A DNA stretch of 21,258 bases from Furfurilactobacillus entadae (GCF_045862745.1 NZ_BQXN01000032.1:1-21258); one strand, 5' to 3'. Shown: positions 7,837 to 14,436, counted from the first letter of the stretch. The notes: a model not told the origin generated them from the sequence alone. Program-made: numbers and translations.

Positions 7837-8445
7837 ATGTTGATTGACACCACTAAACATGAGGCCATGTTCATGCAGGCTTTAAGGACGCGCGAAACTA
7901 AACGATTAAGCGCCGCCTGGCATTGGAACGAGCAACAACAGCGCTGGCACCTCGCCGACGCAGCACAAGCAAACGCGTTTAAACGTGAACGGGCAGCTTT
8001 TGAAGTACAGTTATGTGATCAAGAACGTGATCAAGTTCAACAATTAATGCAACGGCTGGCCCAACATTATCGTCAAGCCCACAATGGTGAACAGCCTACG
8101 GTCGTGCTGGCCAGCGATGCGGTCGACGCTGATTTTGGTTGGGTTAAACATTGTTCTGAGGCCGATGAGGCGGGTTGCCCGAATCCGTTAATCAGTGAAC
8201 AACCTGGCCAGCAAGCAGTGCGTTTACGCATGACGGAAATGGGCCAGCTAGCTGGGCAAGTGCAACTTGCTTACTACATTAATGGTAAGTGGCAAACCGC
8301 TAAACTCTACTTTATCCGACCACAGGTCGAACACACAATGTCCCAGACAGCTTTGATTGATCATTGTCGGCGCCATGAGCGGTCTCAACGCGTACAGTTT
8401 GCGCCTAAACTGACTATCCAGCCATGGCAAAGGGTGGTGCAGTAA
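7837..8445 (+). CDS. Hypothetical protein, first gene of backbone operon
   Basis: The frame opens at 7723, but the ATG at 7837 has AAAAGGAG (7821-7828) with 8 nt spacing, giving 202 aa starting MLIDTTKHEA; the extra upstream residues include a T-tract translated as SFFAPFW and are unlikely to be real. The protein is soluble and rich in Gln, Arg and His. Residues ~60-90 form a probable coiled helix (ERDQVQQLMQRLAQHYRQ), and the C-terminal half looks like beta strands with YYINGKWQTAKLYFIRP. There is no signal peptide, membrane segment or catalytic motif, and I do not recognise the family. Its stop is one base before the ATG of the Toprim/primase-like gene, so the two are translationally coupled and may work together in plasmid DNA metabolism. 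Confidence 0.75.
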   Translation: MLIDTTKHEAMFMQALRTRETKRLSAAWHWNEQQQRWHLADAAQANAFKRERAAFEVQLCDQERDQVQQLMQRLAQHYRQAHNGEQPTVVLASDAVDADFGWVKHCSEADEAGCPNPLISEQPGQQAVRLRMTEMGQLAGQVQLAYYINGKWQTAKLYFIRPQVEHTMSQTALIDHCRRHERSQRVQFAPKLTIQPWQRVVQ

Positions 8446-8446
8446 C

Positions 8447-9631
8447 ATGCAGACCCAAGATAATGAAATTGTTGATTACTTAGATTACGCTGGCATTCCC
8501 TACGAACGACAAGGCAACTATGTGACCCCGACCGCGCATGATTCGATGAAAATTGATTTACGGAAGGGGTATTTTACCCAGTATTCCACCGGGGCGTGGG
8601 GCGATTTAGTGGCTTTTGTGAAAACATACGAAGATGGGGTCTATGAACCTGCGAAATCAACAAAAGAAGCCTTTCAGCGTGTAAATGAGTTTCGGGCCGC
8701 CGTTGGCCGCGGTGATGCGGTCCCGCATCAGTTTGCAGTGGAGCCAGCACGGCAGTTTAACTTGGCGGATTATCAATATCAACAAGACCCAGAAGCAGTG
8801 TACACATATTTGTGTGGTGAACGACAGTTGGCCCGGCCATTAGTTGAACAATTGGTCGCGGCGGACTTAGTCCGCGAGATCAAAGCGCCAATCATGACAC
8901 CAACGGCTAAAAAACGTTGGGAAAACGAGCACCCGGGTGAACATGTCAACGGCCGGATTGTGCGCCAGTTGTTGGCTGAGCATAAATTAGCTGAACACGA
9001 TTATTTTTATGGGCATGAAGTGATGTTTGCGTGGAAGGACCAAACCGGCAAAATTGTGGGCGCCGATCGCCAGGGAACCTATCAAAACAAAGCTAAGTTT
9101 GGTAAACGTGGAACTTCAAAATTAATTGTGCCGGGGTCAGCGACTAATTTTGGCTGGCATTTCCGCAATTCTAATCAACAACCGGACACCATGGTGATTA
9201 CTGAAGCGCCAATTGATACCATGAGTTACTTTCAATTGCATCACCGTGATTTTAAGGGTAAATTCGTCGAGTTTTGTTCCTTGTCGGGCTCTGAATCAAA
9301 GGCCAAGTCCGTTTCTAACCTAATGAAACAGCTCTTCATTGATCCAGGCTATGGTCGACCAAAGGAAGTCCATTTTGCCGTTGATAATGATCGTGCGGGC
9401 CATGGTCTCGTACAGAAGTTTATTGACGTCGGGTGGGATCAACTGAAACCGGAGACGATGAAGGTGATGGTTGACGTCCCAAAGGTCGGTAAAGATTGGA
9501 ACGATCAGGTGAAAGCAGGTGTGGCCGGCAAGGAAGTCCTAACGCTAAAACAATTCGAACAGCGATTTAAGCCAGAGAAGCAACCGAAATTAAGCCGGAC
9601 ACAACAGCTGTCTAAAACACAAGAACGGTAA
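8447..9631 (+). CDS. Toprim/DUF3991 primase-like protein
   Basis: This 394-residue protein matches the plasmid/ICE primase-like family that joins a DUF3991-type N-terminal domain to a Toprim domain (LtrC/TraC-like). The N-terminal part carries the conserved pattern DYLDYAGIPYERQGNY then DLRKGYFTQYSTGAWGDLVAF, corresponding to the zinc-finger-like region but without cysteines. Toprim motifs are clear: VITEAPID with Glu253, FAVDNDRAGH with Asp313 and Asp315, and a following GKDWND segment. Such proteins are thought to prime the complementary strand of transferred single-stranded plasmid DNA or assist replication. The start lies one base after the previous stop. No helicase or polymerase domain is attached. 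The Lys/Gln-rich C-terminus (KQPKLSRTQQLSKTQ) is probably disordered. It is followed by a 342-bp non-coding region. Confidence 0.85.
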   Translation: MQTQDNEIVDYLDYAGIPYERQGNYVTPTAHDSMKIDLRKGYFTQYSTGAWGDLVAFVKTYEDGVYEPAKSTKEAFQRVNEFRAAVGRGDAVPHQFAVEPARQFNLADYQYQQDPEAVYTYLCGERQLARPLVEQLVAADLVREIKAPIMTPTAKKRWENEHPGEHVNGRIVRQLLAEHKLAEHDYFYGHEVMFAWKDQTGKIVGADRQGTYQNKAKFGKRGTSKLIVPGSATNFGWHFRNSNQQPDTMVITEAPIDTMSYFQLHHRDFKGKFVEFCSLSGSESKAKSVSNLMKQLFIDPGYGRPKEVHFAVDNDRAGHGLVQKFIDVGWDQLKPETMKVMVDVPKVGKDWNDQVKAGVAGKEVLTLKQFEQRFKPEKQPKLSRTQQLSKTQER

Positions 9632-9645
9632 CTGAAACAAAAAAA

Positions 9646-9676
9646 TGTCAAATGAACGATAATCGTTCATTTGACA
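9646..9676. repeat. 31-bp perfect palindrome
   Basis: TGTCAAATGAACGAT (9646-9660) and its exact reverse complement (9662-9676) flank a single A. With no loop it would form a poor RNA hairpin at its tip but an excellent dimer-binding site. No T-tract follows. It begins 14 nt after the stop codon of the Toprim gene. Confidence 0.85.
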
Positions 9677-9800
9677 GAGGGGCATTGCTTAAAAACTCCA
9701 GTATGTGTGTAAAATGTAAAGCACGAACAAGACGAAAAGTGACATTAAAAAGTCACTGTGATTATTAAGTAGATGCTCCAGGATCTTTGTCATGTTAAAA

Positions 9801-9873
9801 TATGATAGAATCAACCAAGGGTCCCAACCCTGTTCCTGAGCAAGCCAATTCGTAGTTGGCTTGCTCTTTTTCT
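9801..9873 (+). ncRNA. Candidate short RNA or attenuated leader
   Basis: A -10-like TATGATAGAAT (9801-9811) lies about 30 nt before a perfect intrinsic terminator (9838-9871). A transcript starting near 9816 would be about 57 nt, with a small AGGGT/ACCCT hairpin followed by the terminator hairpin and no ORF. The -35 region is poor (TTGTCA at 9787 is only 13-14 nt away), so the promoter is uncertain. It could equally be plain termination of the upstream operon. Confidence 0.3.
9838..9871 (+). terminator. Canonical intrinsic terminator
   Basis: GAGCAAGCCAA (9838-9848) pairs perfectly with TTGGCTTGCTC (9856-9866) around a 7-nt loop, followed by TTTTT. It would end transcription from the Toprim operon or from a short RNA starting near 9816. 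Confidence 0.9.
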
Positions 9874-9933
9874 ATCTACAACCTTTCTTCAATTTTTAAA
9901 ACAGCTGAGCAATTGCTTAACTCCCTTAATTAC

Positions 9934-9967
9934 AACATATATTGAAAAAATCCATATATGTTATAAT
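9934..9967 (+). promoter_or_regulatory. Extended -10 promoter with overlapping operator, probably leaderless
   Basis: TGTTATAAT (9959-9967) is a consensus extended -10 element. A dyad with 9-bp perfect arms, AACATATAT (9934-9942) and ATATATGTT (9954-9962), overlaps it and extends inward by GA/TC after one mismatch. The gene's ATG is at 9974, about 7 nt after the -10, so transcription should start at or next to the start codon. No ribosome site is present. The dyad is a likely autoregulation site for the XRE protein. Confidence 0.65.
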
Positions 9968-9973
9968 TAAACC

Positions 9974-10471
9974 ATGAGAAAAATTGAAGTTAGTACCAAT
10001 AAAGAGTTTAAAAAGTTTGTTCACCACTTACCAGCCAAGGATCGCCAAGAACTAGTTGCTAAGTTTCAGCTTGTGCAGTTGGTGGGCCGAGAAATAGCAG
10101 TCCAAATGGATTGGATCAAGAAAAATGATCGAAACCACGACGAGATTCACATTAAGTTGTTGGGTCAGGAGGTGATTCTAATGGAAAAAGATGACTCATT
10201 AATGGTAGCCATAGATGACATGCTTACCGATGATTTAAACAACAGCGACTTTGAAAAAGGCGTTAAGACAGAAAAAAATAAGTTGATCAGTGCTGTTGTC
10301 GTTCGACAAGAGCGGTTGGCTTATGGCTGGACGCAAGCTGAATTAGCAACAAAGGCAGGCGTTCCGCAAGCGACCATCGCCCGGGTTGAGGGTGGGCATA
10401 ACACAAGCTTGGACACCTTATCGAAGATTGCTAACGCGTTTGGAAAATCACTTCAAATAACGTTTGCATAG
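9974..10471 (+). CDS. XRE-family regulator, HigA-like C-terminal domain
   Basis: A 165-residue protein in two parts. Residues ~108-163 are a clear XRE/Cro-type helix-turn-helix (RQERLAYGWTQAELATKAGV, recognition helix PQATIARVEGG, then DTLSKIANAFGKSLQ) as in HigA antitoxins. The N-terminal ~85 residues (FKKFVHHLPAKDRQELVAKF, later EIHIKLL) recall the start of HigB/RelE-like toxins in outline, but I cannot confirm that, and no conserved toxin active site is visible. The protein could therefore be a single regulator or a degenerate toxin-antitoxin fusion. There is no ribosome site; the promoter position predicts a leaderless mRNA. A dyad over the -10 suggests self-repression. A Fic/Doc-type gene follows after 33 nt, so the pair may form a toxin-antitoxin-like unit. 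Confidence 0.8.
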   Translation: MRKIEVSTNKEFKKFVHHLPAKDRQELVAKFQLVQLVGREIAVQMDWIKKNDRNHDEIHIKLLGQEVILMEKDDSLMVAIDDMLTDDLNNSDFEKGVKTEKNKLISAVVVRQERLAYGWTQAELATKAGVPQATIARVEGGHNTSLDTLSKIANAFGKSLQITFA

Positions 10472-10504
10472 TCGACTAATTTACAAATGATCGGAGGCAG
10501 ATAA

Positions 10505-11266
10505 ATGGATAGTTTCAAAGATAAGTATCGTTTTACACGTGATGAGGAAGTTACGTTCATCGAACGTAACATGGCACAATTAATTTATACCACCGGTAAA
10601 TTTGAGAACTTACAAACGACATTACCGCAGACAGAAGATATAATTCATAATTACACGGTGAACGGAGTAAAACCGCAAGATGTCGAAAAAGTGCTCGGAT
10701 TAAAGCGGGCCTTCGACTTTGTCATTAATAAAACGCACCCGTTTAAATCTAATGATGTTTTGGTGATCAACGATATTATTCAAAGTGGGCATGTGGACGC
10801 CGGACAGATTAGACACGAAGATGTGCAGGTTCCGTTGACTAATGATGTCTGGCTGCCGCCAATTCCACAACCGACAGTGGCATTAAATGATATTGAAAAA
10901 ATCGTAACGGCGCCAAACTCGGTGACTGAAAAGGCGATTAACTTGAATCTCTATTTGTCACGCTGGCAGTTATTTGTTAATGGCAATAAACGCACCGCGA
11001 TTGTAGCCGCTAATACGCTGATGATTGAAGCAGGCGCGGGTATGCTGGCCATTCCCGAAAACAAAATGCACTGGTATGGTTCTTACCTGCAAAAGTTTTA
11101 TCGGTCTGGACGGATTGATGATATCAAAACTTGGCTTTACGATAATGCCGTTATTGGCACGCCGCAACATGCAATTGATGTGACGAGACCTGCCAAAAAT
11201 AAAACACTTGATAAGCATTATCAGAAGGGGCTTTTAGGATCACAGCCAAGAGGCCCACAGCGATAA
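10505..11266 (+). CDS. Fic/Doc-family protein with substituted catalytic His
   Basis: The 253-residue protein has the Fic fold signature. Near the N-terminus, residues 30-35 (TGKFEN) fit the inhibitory-helix motif (S/T)xxxE(G/N) of class II Fic proteins. The core loop at 155-163 reads QLFVNGNKR where the family has HxFx(D/E)GN(G/K)R. The GNKR half is Doc-like, but the catalytic His is Gln155 and the metal-binding Asp/Glu is Asn159, so AMP- or phosphate-transfer activity is probably lost or altered. Active Fic/Doc enzymes modify host proteins such as EF-Tu or gyrase. GGAGG (10492-10496 region) gives a good ribosome site before the ATG. The gene follows the XRE gene and ends directly at a terminator whose stem begins at the base after the stop codon. 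It may now be a binding or regulatory protein. Confidence 0.82.
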   Translation: MDSFKDKYRFTRDEEVTFIERNMAQLIYTTGKFENLQTTLPQTEDIIHNYTVNGVKPQDVEKVLGLKRAFDFVINKTHPFKSNDVLVINDIIQSGHVDAGQIRHEDVQVPLTNDVWLPPIPQPTVALNDIEKIVTAPNSVTEKAINLNLYLSRWQLFVNGNKRTAIVAANTLMIEAGAGMLAIPENKMHWYGSYLQKFYRSGRIDDIKTWLYDNAVIGTPQHAIDVTRPAKNKTLDKHYQKGLLGSQPRGPQR

Positions 11267-11293
11267 GAGCATTCTCACGAATGCTCTTTTTTT
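11267..11293 (+). terminator. Intrinsic terminator after the Fic gene
   Basis: GAGCATTC (11267-11274) and GAATGCTC (11279-11286) form a perfect 8-bp stem with a TCAC loop followed by seven Ts. The stem starts immediately after the TAA stop. The T-tract is the start of intergenic element copy B (11283-11310). Confidence 0.92.
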
Positions 11294-11310
11294 GTGCGCT
11301 TTTTTATTTT
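11283..11310 (+). repeat. 28-bp intergenic element, copy B
   Basis: GCTCTTTTTTTGTGCGC followed by a T-run; aligned with copies A, C, D and E, though this copy lacks the GGTCA end and has GCGTCAA slightly further on. It overlaps the terminator of the Fic gene. Confidence 0.5.
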
Positions 11311-11359
11311 TTGCGTCAACTCACTACGGTAAGACCATTACAAAAGGAGCGTGACAAAA

Positions 11360-11914
11360 ATGACACAAGACAATGAGTTACATGTTCAGCTGACCGGAAC
11401 TTTAACAGGGATTAGTCTCCACGGTCGCGATGGATTGATTTTGACAATTATTGATCATCATGACCAAACAAGCCAGTTGATGGTGGCCCAAACAGAACTG
11501 ACTAAGAATCTAAGTCTAGGGCAACATTACCAATTTGAGCTGGGCTTAAAAGTAGCTGATGAAGCCGTTCTGGATTTAAACGGCATTGCGCAAGCGCCAG
11601 CAACCGACCAAACAACTGATGACCCGTTAGATGTCGCGCCGGAAGAGGTTTCACCGGTCAGCACTGAGGGCGCCGTAATTGACCCTAAGTTGGCTTTTCC
11701 TGATGATGCTACCTTTTCACCCCTTGAACCGCTAGAACCAGCCCCTGAATATGCGCAGGTACCTGACGCGCAAAGTGAGGTTGTTGAAGCGACTCCAGCT
11801 AAGCCAACTGTCACTGATGAAGATCTGCAACCAAAGGCTGAAGCACTGGCTGAGCCACAGGACCTTGGTTCACAAGCAGCTGCGACCTTCAGTGATGACG
11901 ACTTAGATATTTAG
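11360..11914 (+). CDS. SSB-like OB-fold candidate with acidic tail
   Basis: A GTG at 11351 is in frame, but the ribosome site AAAAGGAG (11342-11349) favours the ATG at 11360, giving 184 aa. Residues ~5-75 alternate short strands (LHVQLTGTLTGISL, GLILTIIDH, SQLMVAQ, HYQFELGLKV) as in an OB fold. The middle (~80-165) is a disordered Pro/Ala/Glu/Asp-rich linker, and the protein ends in an acidic tip (FSDDDLDI). A domain, flexible linker and acidic tip together are the plan of single-strand DNA-binding proteins, whose tip recruits partner proteins. However, I see no standard SSB sequence signature, so the call is structural inference only. It is the first gene after a terminator, and is followed 11 nt later by the Hsp100-like ATPase, with which it is probably co-expressed. 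Confidence 0.7.
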   Translation: MTQDNELHVQLTGTLTGISLHGRDGLILTIIDHHDQTSQLMVAQTELTKNLSLGQHYQFELGLKVADEAVLDLNGIAQAPATDQTTDDPLDVAPEEVSPVSTEGAVIDPKLAFPDDATFSPLEPLEPAPEYAQVPDAQSEVVEATPAKPTVTDEDLQPKAEALAEPQDLGSQAAATFSDDDLDI

Positions 11915-11925
11915 GTGGCGTAAGC

Positions 11926-13791
11926 ATGGCAGAGACATTTTTAGACAAATATTGTCGCGACTTGACCGTCGCTGCTAAGGAACACCCGCAAGCGTTTATG
12001 GCTTTAGAACGAGACCAAGAAGTGGCCATGGCCGTGGAAATCTTGTTACGAAAGACCAAGAACAGTCCCGTTTTAGTTGGTGAGGCGGGGGTTGGTAAAA
12101 CAGCTATCGTCGAAGAGTTAGCGAGACGTATCGCACTTGATCAGGTTCCACGCGATCTACGGCACAAACATATTTTAGTTTTACAGACGGCGGATTTAGT
12201 CGGGGCTAACCCGAACGATTTTATGGTGAATTTTAATGGGGTCCTCCATGAGCTGCAAGCAACCCTAGGGACCAACATTTTGTTTGTCGATGAAATTCAC
12301 GAATTGATTGGGACTGGGGCCGCCAGTGATGGGAGTCATTTAGATGCAGGAAACGTACTCAAACCAGCCTTAGCCCGTGGTGAAATCCAACTGATTGGGG
12401 CCACGACCAATGACGAGTACCACGTCAGCATTGAACAAGATCGCGCGCTACAACGGCGGTTTTCGATGATTCCAGTTTTAGAGCCGTCCCGCACGGCCGC
12501 CATTCAAATCATTAACGGCGTCGTCGATCAGTATGCTCAGTATCACGACGTGACTTACGCGCCAGATGCAGCGATCACGGCAGTAGACTTATCCATTCGC
12601 TACCGCCCAGATTACTTCTTGCCCGATAAGGCGTTTGATTTAATTGACGCGGCCGGGGCCGTGGAAGCCCGTAAAGATGCTGATGATCCCACTGCCCGCG
12701 TGGTCACTCGTACAGACATTGCTGAAGCCTTGAAGGACATGACGGGGATCCCGGTGACCACCATTTTGAAGGGGCAACAAAGTCGGGTCAAGGACTTAGA
12801 AGGTGCTTTACGTCAACGGGTTAAAGGACAAAACGAAGCCGTGCATGATGTGGCCCAAGCGGTGCGGATCGCAACCGTGGGCCTGCAAGATGAAACCAAA
12901 CCGTTAGCCTCATTTATGTTTTTGGGTTCGTCAGGGGTCGGTAAAACAGAATTGAGTAAAGCGTTGGCCGAGACCATGTTTGACGATGAACGGAATATGA
13001 TTCGGCTAGATATGAGTGAGTACAAAGCGGCCGACGCTGAACGCAAATTAATTGGCGATCGTGCACACCAGGGCTTATTAACAGAAGCCGTCAAGCGCCG
13101 CCCTTACAGCGTGGTCCTCGTCGACGAAATAGAAAAGGGTAACCAATCCGTACATGATTTATTCTTACAAATTCTTGATGATGGGGTGCTGCATGATGGC
13201 CAAGGGCGTGAGGTCTCGTTTAAAAACACGATTGTCATCATGACGACGAACGTGGGGGCGAAATTGATCAAGACCCGGCGTGACATTCAGGACCCCAATT
13301 TGGACGATGATCGGCGCGAAGACCAGTTCCATACCCAAATTATGACTGAGCTGGAATTTGGCTTTGAACCCGGCTTTCGGCATGAATTTCTTAATCGGAT
13401 CGGGGAAATCATTATTTTTAATAGCCTAGAGGCGCCGGTTATCCGGCAGATCGCGGACGCTAAGTTAACGCAGCTAGGACAAAGCCTGGCAGAACGTCAA
13501 GTTCAGCTGGAATGGCATCAAGAAATTGACGGACAACCCAGTGTGTTAGATTATTTAGCTCTGTTCGGCACGGATCCGGACAATGGCGCACGGCCGTTGG
13601 ACCGCTTAATCAAAAAGAAGATTACCGGGCCCATCGCCCAGTGGTTACTGAAGGAAAATTCATTGAGCGGTCAATGGCGCCTGGTCATTAGTGTGACGGG
13701 GGCCGCCGCCAGTGACGATGAATTAAGTGCCAAACGTCAATTAACTTTTACCGTCTTTAAAAATCAACATGAGCAGGAGGAGTCCGCATGA
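11926..13791 (+). CDS. Hsp100/Clp-type double AAA+ ATPase lacking N and M domains
   Basis: The 621-residue protein has two AAA+ modules of Clp/Hsp100 type: Walker A GEAGVGKT (52-59) and Walker B ILFVDEIH (118-125) in the first; GSSGVGKT (334-341) and VVLVDEIE (396-403) in the second; then the conserved EFLNRIGEI segment and the sensor-2 NGARPLDR near the C-terminus. Relatives unfold or disaggregate proteins using ATP. Here the first AAA+ module starts almost at residue 1, so the substrate-binding Clp-N domain is missing, and the two modules are joined directly, without the coiled-coil middle domain of ClpB/ClpC. No ClpP-docking IGF/VGF loop is visible at the usual place, so it probably works without ClpP. 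It has a weak AGGTGG ribosome site and overlaps the next gene by 4 bp (ATGA). A role in remodelling a secretion or transfer complex is inferred from its neighbours. Confidence 0.88.
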   Translation: MAETFLDKYCRDLTVAAKEHPQAFMALERDQEVAMAVEILLRKTKNSPVLVGEAGVGKTAIVEELARRIALDQVPRDLRHKHILVLQTADLVGANPNDFMVNFNGVLHELQATLGTNILFVDEIHELIGTGAASDGSHLDAGNVLKPALARGEIQLIGATTNDEYHVSIEQDRALQRRFSMIPVLEPSRTAAIQIINGVVDQYAQYHDVTYAPDAAITAVDLSIRYRPDYFLPDKAFDLIDAAGAVEARKDADDPTARVVTRTDIAEALKDMTGIPVTTILKGQQSRVKDLEGALRQRVKGQNEAVHDVAQAVRIATVGLQDETKPLASFMFLGSSGVGKTELSKALAETMFDDERNMIRLDMSEYKAADAERKLIGDRAHQGLLTEAVKRRPYSVVLVDEIEKGNQSVHDLFLQILDDGVLHDGQGREVSFKNTIVIMTTNVGAKLIKTRRDIQDPNLDDDRREDQFHTQIMTELEFGFEPGFRHEFLNRIGEIIIFNSLEAPVIRQIADAKLTQLGQSLAERQVQLEWHQEIDGQPSVLDYLALFGTDPDNGARPLDRLIKKKITGPIAQWLLKENSLSGQWRLVISVTGAAASDDELSAKRQLTFTVFKNQHEQEESA

Positions 13792-13976
13792 CCGTATCAC
13801 TCGAACAACAAATTGAACACGCCGCTGAACGACTGGAAACGCTCAAAGCAAAGCGCGATCAGCTGGTGGCTAAAGAACAAGAAAAGACGGGCGCCTACGT
13901 ATTTAAGCAACTGCAGGTCGACAACTTTAGCGATGCCAAGCTTAAACTAGATCGACTTTTGGCTGGTACCAAATAA
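13788..13976 (+). CDS. Small coiled-coil protein coupled to the Hsp100 ATPase
   Basis: A 62-residue protein whose ATG overlaps the ATPase stop codon (ATGA), with AGGAGGAG (13774-13781 region) as a strong ribosome site inside the ATPase gene. Residues 4-35 are a heptad-like helix (LEQQIEHAAERLETLKAKRD); the rest (TGAYVFKQLQVDNFSDAKLKLDRLL) looks like a short amphipathic second helical part. There is no membrane segment and no known family. The tight coupling suggests stoichiometric production with the ATPase. It may be an adaptor, and could take the place of the coiled-coil domain missing from the ATPase; that is speculation. The gene ends before a weak hairpin and element copy C. Confidence 0.7.
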   Translation: MTVSLEQQIEHAAERLETLKAKRDQLVAKEQEKTGAYVFKQLQVDNFSDAKLKLDRLLAGTK

Positions 13977-13978
13977 GC

Positions 13979-14006
13979 GCTCTTTTTTGGTGGGTTTTTG
14001 GTCAAA
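13979..14006 (+). repeat. 28-bp intergenic element, copy C
   Basis: GCTCTTTTTTGGTGGG followed by TTTTTGGTCAAA, the fullest match to the right half of the element. It starts two bases after the stop codon of the coiled-coil gene. ACCAAA (13968-13973) can pair with TTTGGT over it as a weak terminator stem. Confidence 0.5.
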
Positions 14007-14024
14007 TTTAGCCAAGTCCGTATT

Positions 14025-14053
14025 TTGACAGTGATGTAAAAACATCAATTAAA
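14025..14053 (+). promoter_or_regulatory. Candidate promoter with dyad in its spacer
   Basis: A consensus TTGACA (14025-14030) is followed after 17 nt by ATTAAA (14048-14053), a poor -10. The spacer contains TGATGT-AAAA-ACATCA (14032-14047), a perfect 6-bp dyad, well placed for a repressor. It lies ahead of the pilin-like gene. Confidence 0.35.
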
Positions 14054-14071
14054 ACGAAAGGAGGGTTAACC

Positions 14072-14392
14072 ATGAATGATTTGACTAATCAAGTCGCTAC
14101 GGTAATTGGTGGTTCAGCCGCCCATGCCAAACGCTACTTGCCGCAGGTGCTAGATCCGTTTAATACGTCGACAAGTTTGTTTAACACTTTCAGCGGAAAG
14201 CTTTTACTGGTTGTTGCAGCTGCATCTGTGTTGGTTATCATTGTGTATGCTTTGGTTTACATTTTCGGTGGTGAAGATGCTGCCCGAAAGAGTAAAAAGC
14301 AATGGGGAAAAGTTGGTATTGGGATCGTTATTTCTTTTTCGGCCTCAGCCTTAGCGGCCTTTATACAGCAACAAGCGCAAAACTCACAATAG
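14072..14392 (+). CDS. VirB2/TrbC-like pilin candidate
   Basis: A 106-residue membrane protein with an N-terminal ~40-residue polar region, TM1 at ~43-66 (LLLVVAAASVLVIIVYALVYIF), a short basic loop (GGEDAARKSKKQWGK) and TM2 at ~79-98 (VGIGIVISFSASALAAF), ending in a polar Gln-rich tail. Two helices joined by a small charged loop after FGGE, with Gly/Ala-rich TM2, is the plan of the TrbC/VirB2 family, which forms or seeds the T4SS pilus or, in Gram-positive systems, the envelope channel. No obvious cleavable signal peptide is present. The ribosome site AAAGGAGG (14057-14064) is very strong, as expected for an abundant subunit. It is flanked by element C and a terminator, so it forms its own transcription unit. 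A different small two-TM protein cannot be excluded. Confidence 0.75.
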   Translation: MNDLTNQVATVIGGSAAHAKRYLPQVLDPFNTSTSLFNTFSGKLLLVVAAASVLVIIVYALVYIFGGEDAARKSKKQWGKVGIGIVISFSASALAAFIQQQAQNSQ

Positions 14393-14408
14393 GTAACATC
14401 GAAAGAAC

Positions 14409-14436
14409 GAGCCGGTAAAAGACCCGCTCTTTTTTT
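14409..14436 (+). terminator. Intrinsic terminator after the pilin-like gene
   Basis: GAGC-C-GGT (14409-14416) pairs with ACC-C-GCTC (14422-14429) with one C-C mismatch and an AAAAG loop, followed by seven Ts. The T-tract begins element copy D. Confidence 0.8.

Larger units (their letters stand above)
9632..9973. other. 342-bp non-coding control region
   Basis: No gene of useful length. From left to right it holds a 31-bp perfect palindrome (9646-9676), an AGTGAC/GTCACT hairpin (9738-9757), a TATGATAGAAT sequence (9801-9811), a small AGGGT/ACCCT hairpin (9818-9829), a canonical terminator (9838-9871), a 10-bp AGCAATTGCT palindrome (9908-9917) and the promoter/operator of the XRE gene. This density suggests a regulatory hub. 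No iterons (regular tandem repeats) that would indicate a replication origin were seen. Confidence 0.7.

Noticed and set aside
9632..9973. Possible replication origin or oriT
   Set aside because: There are palindromes and A/T-rich parts but no tandem iterons, no Rep gene nearby and no recognisable nic sequence.
11527..11814. Antisense open frame of 95 codons opposite the SSB-like gene
   Set aside because: It arises from the Pro/Ala/Glu-rich codons of the sense strand and has no ribosome site or recognisable protein features.
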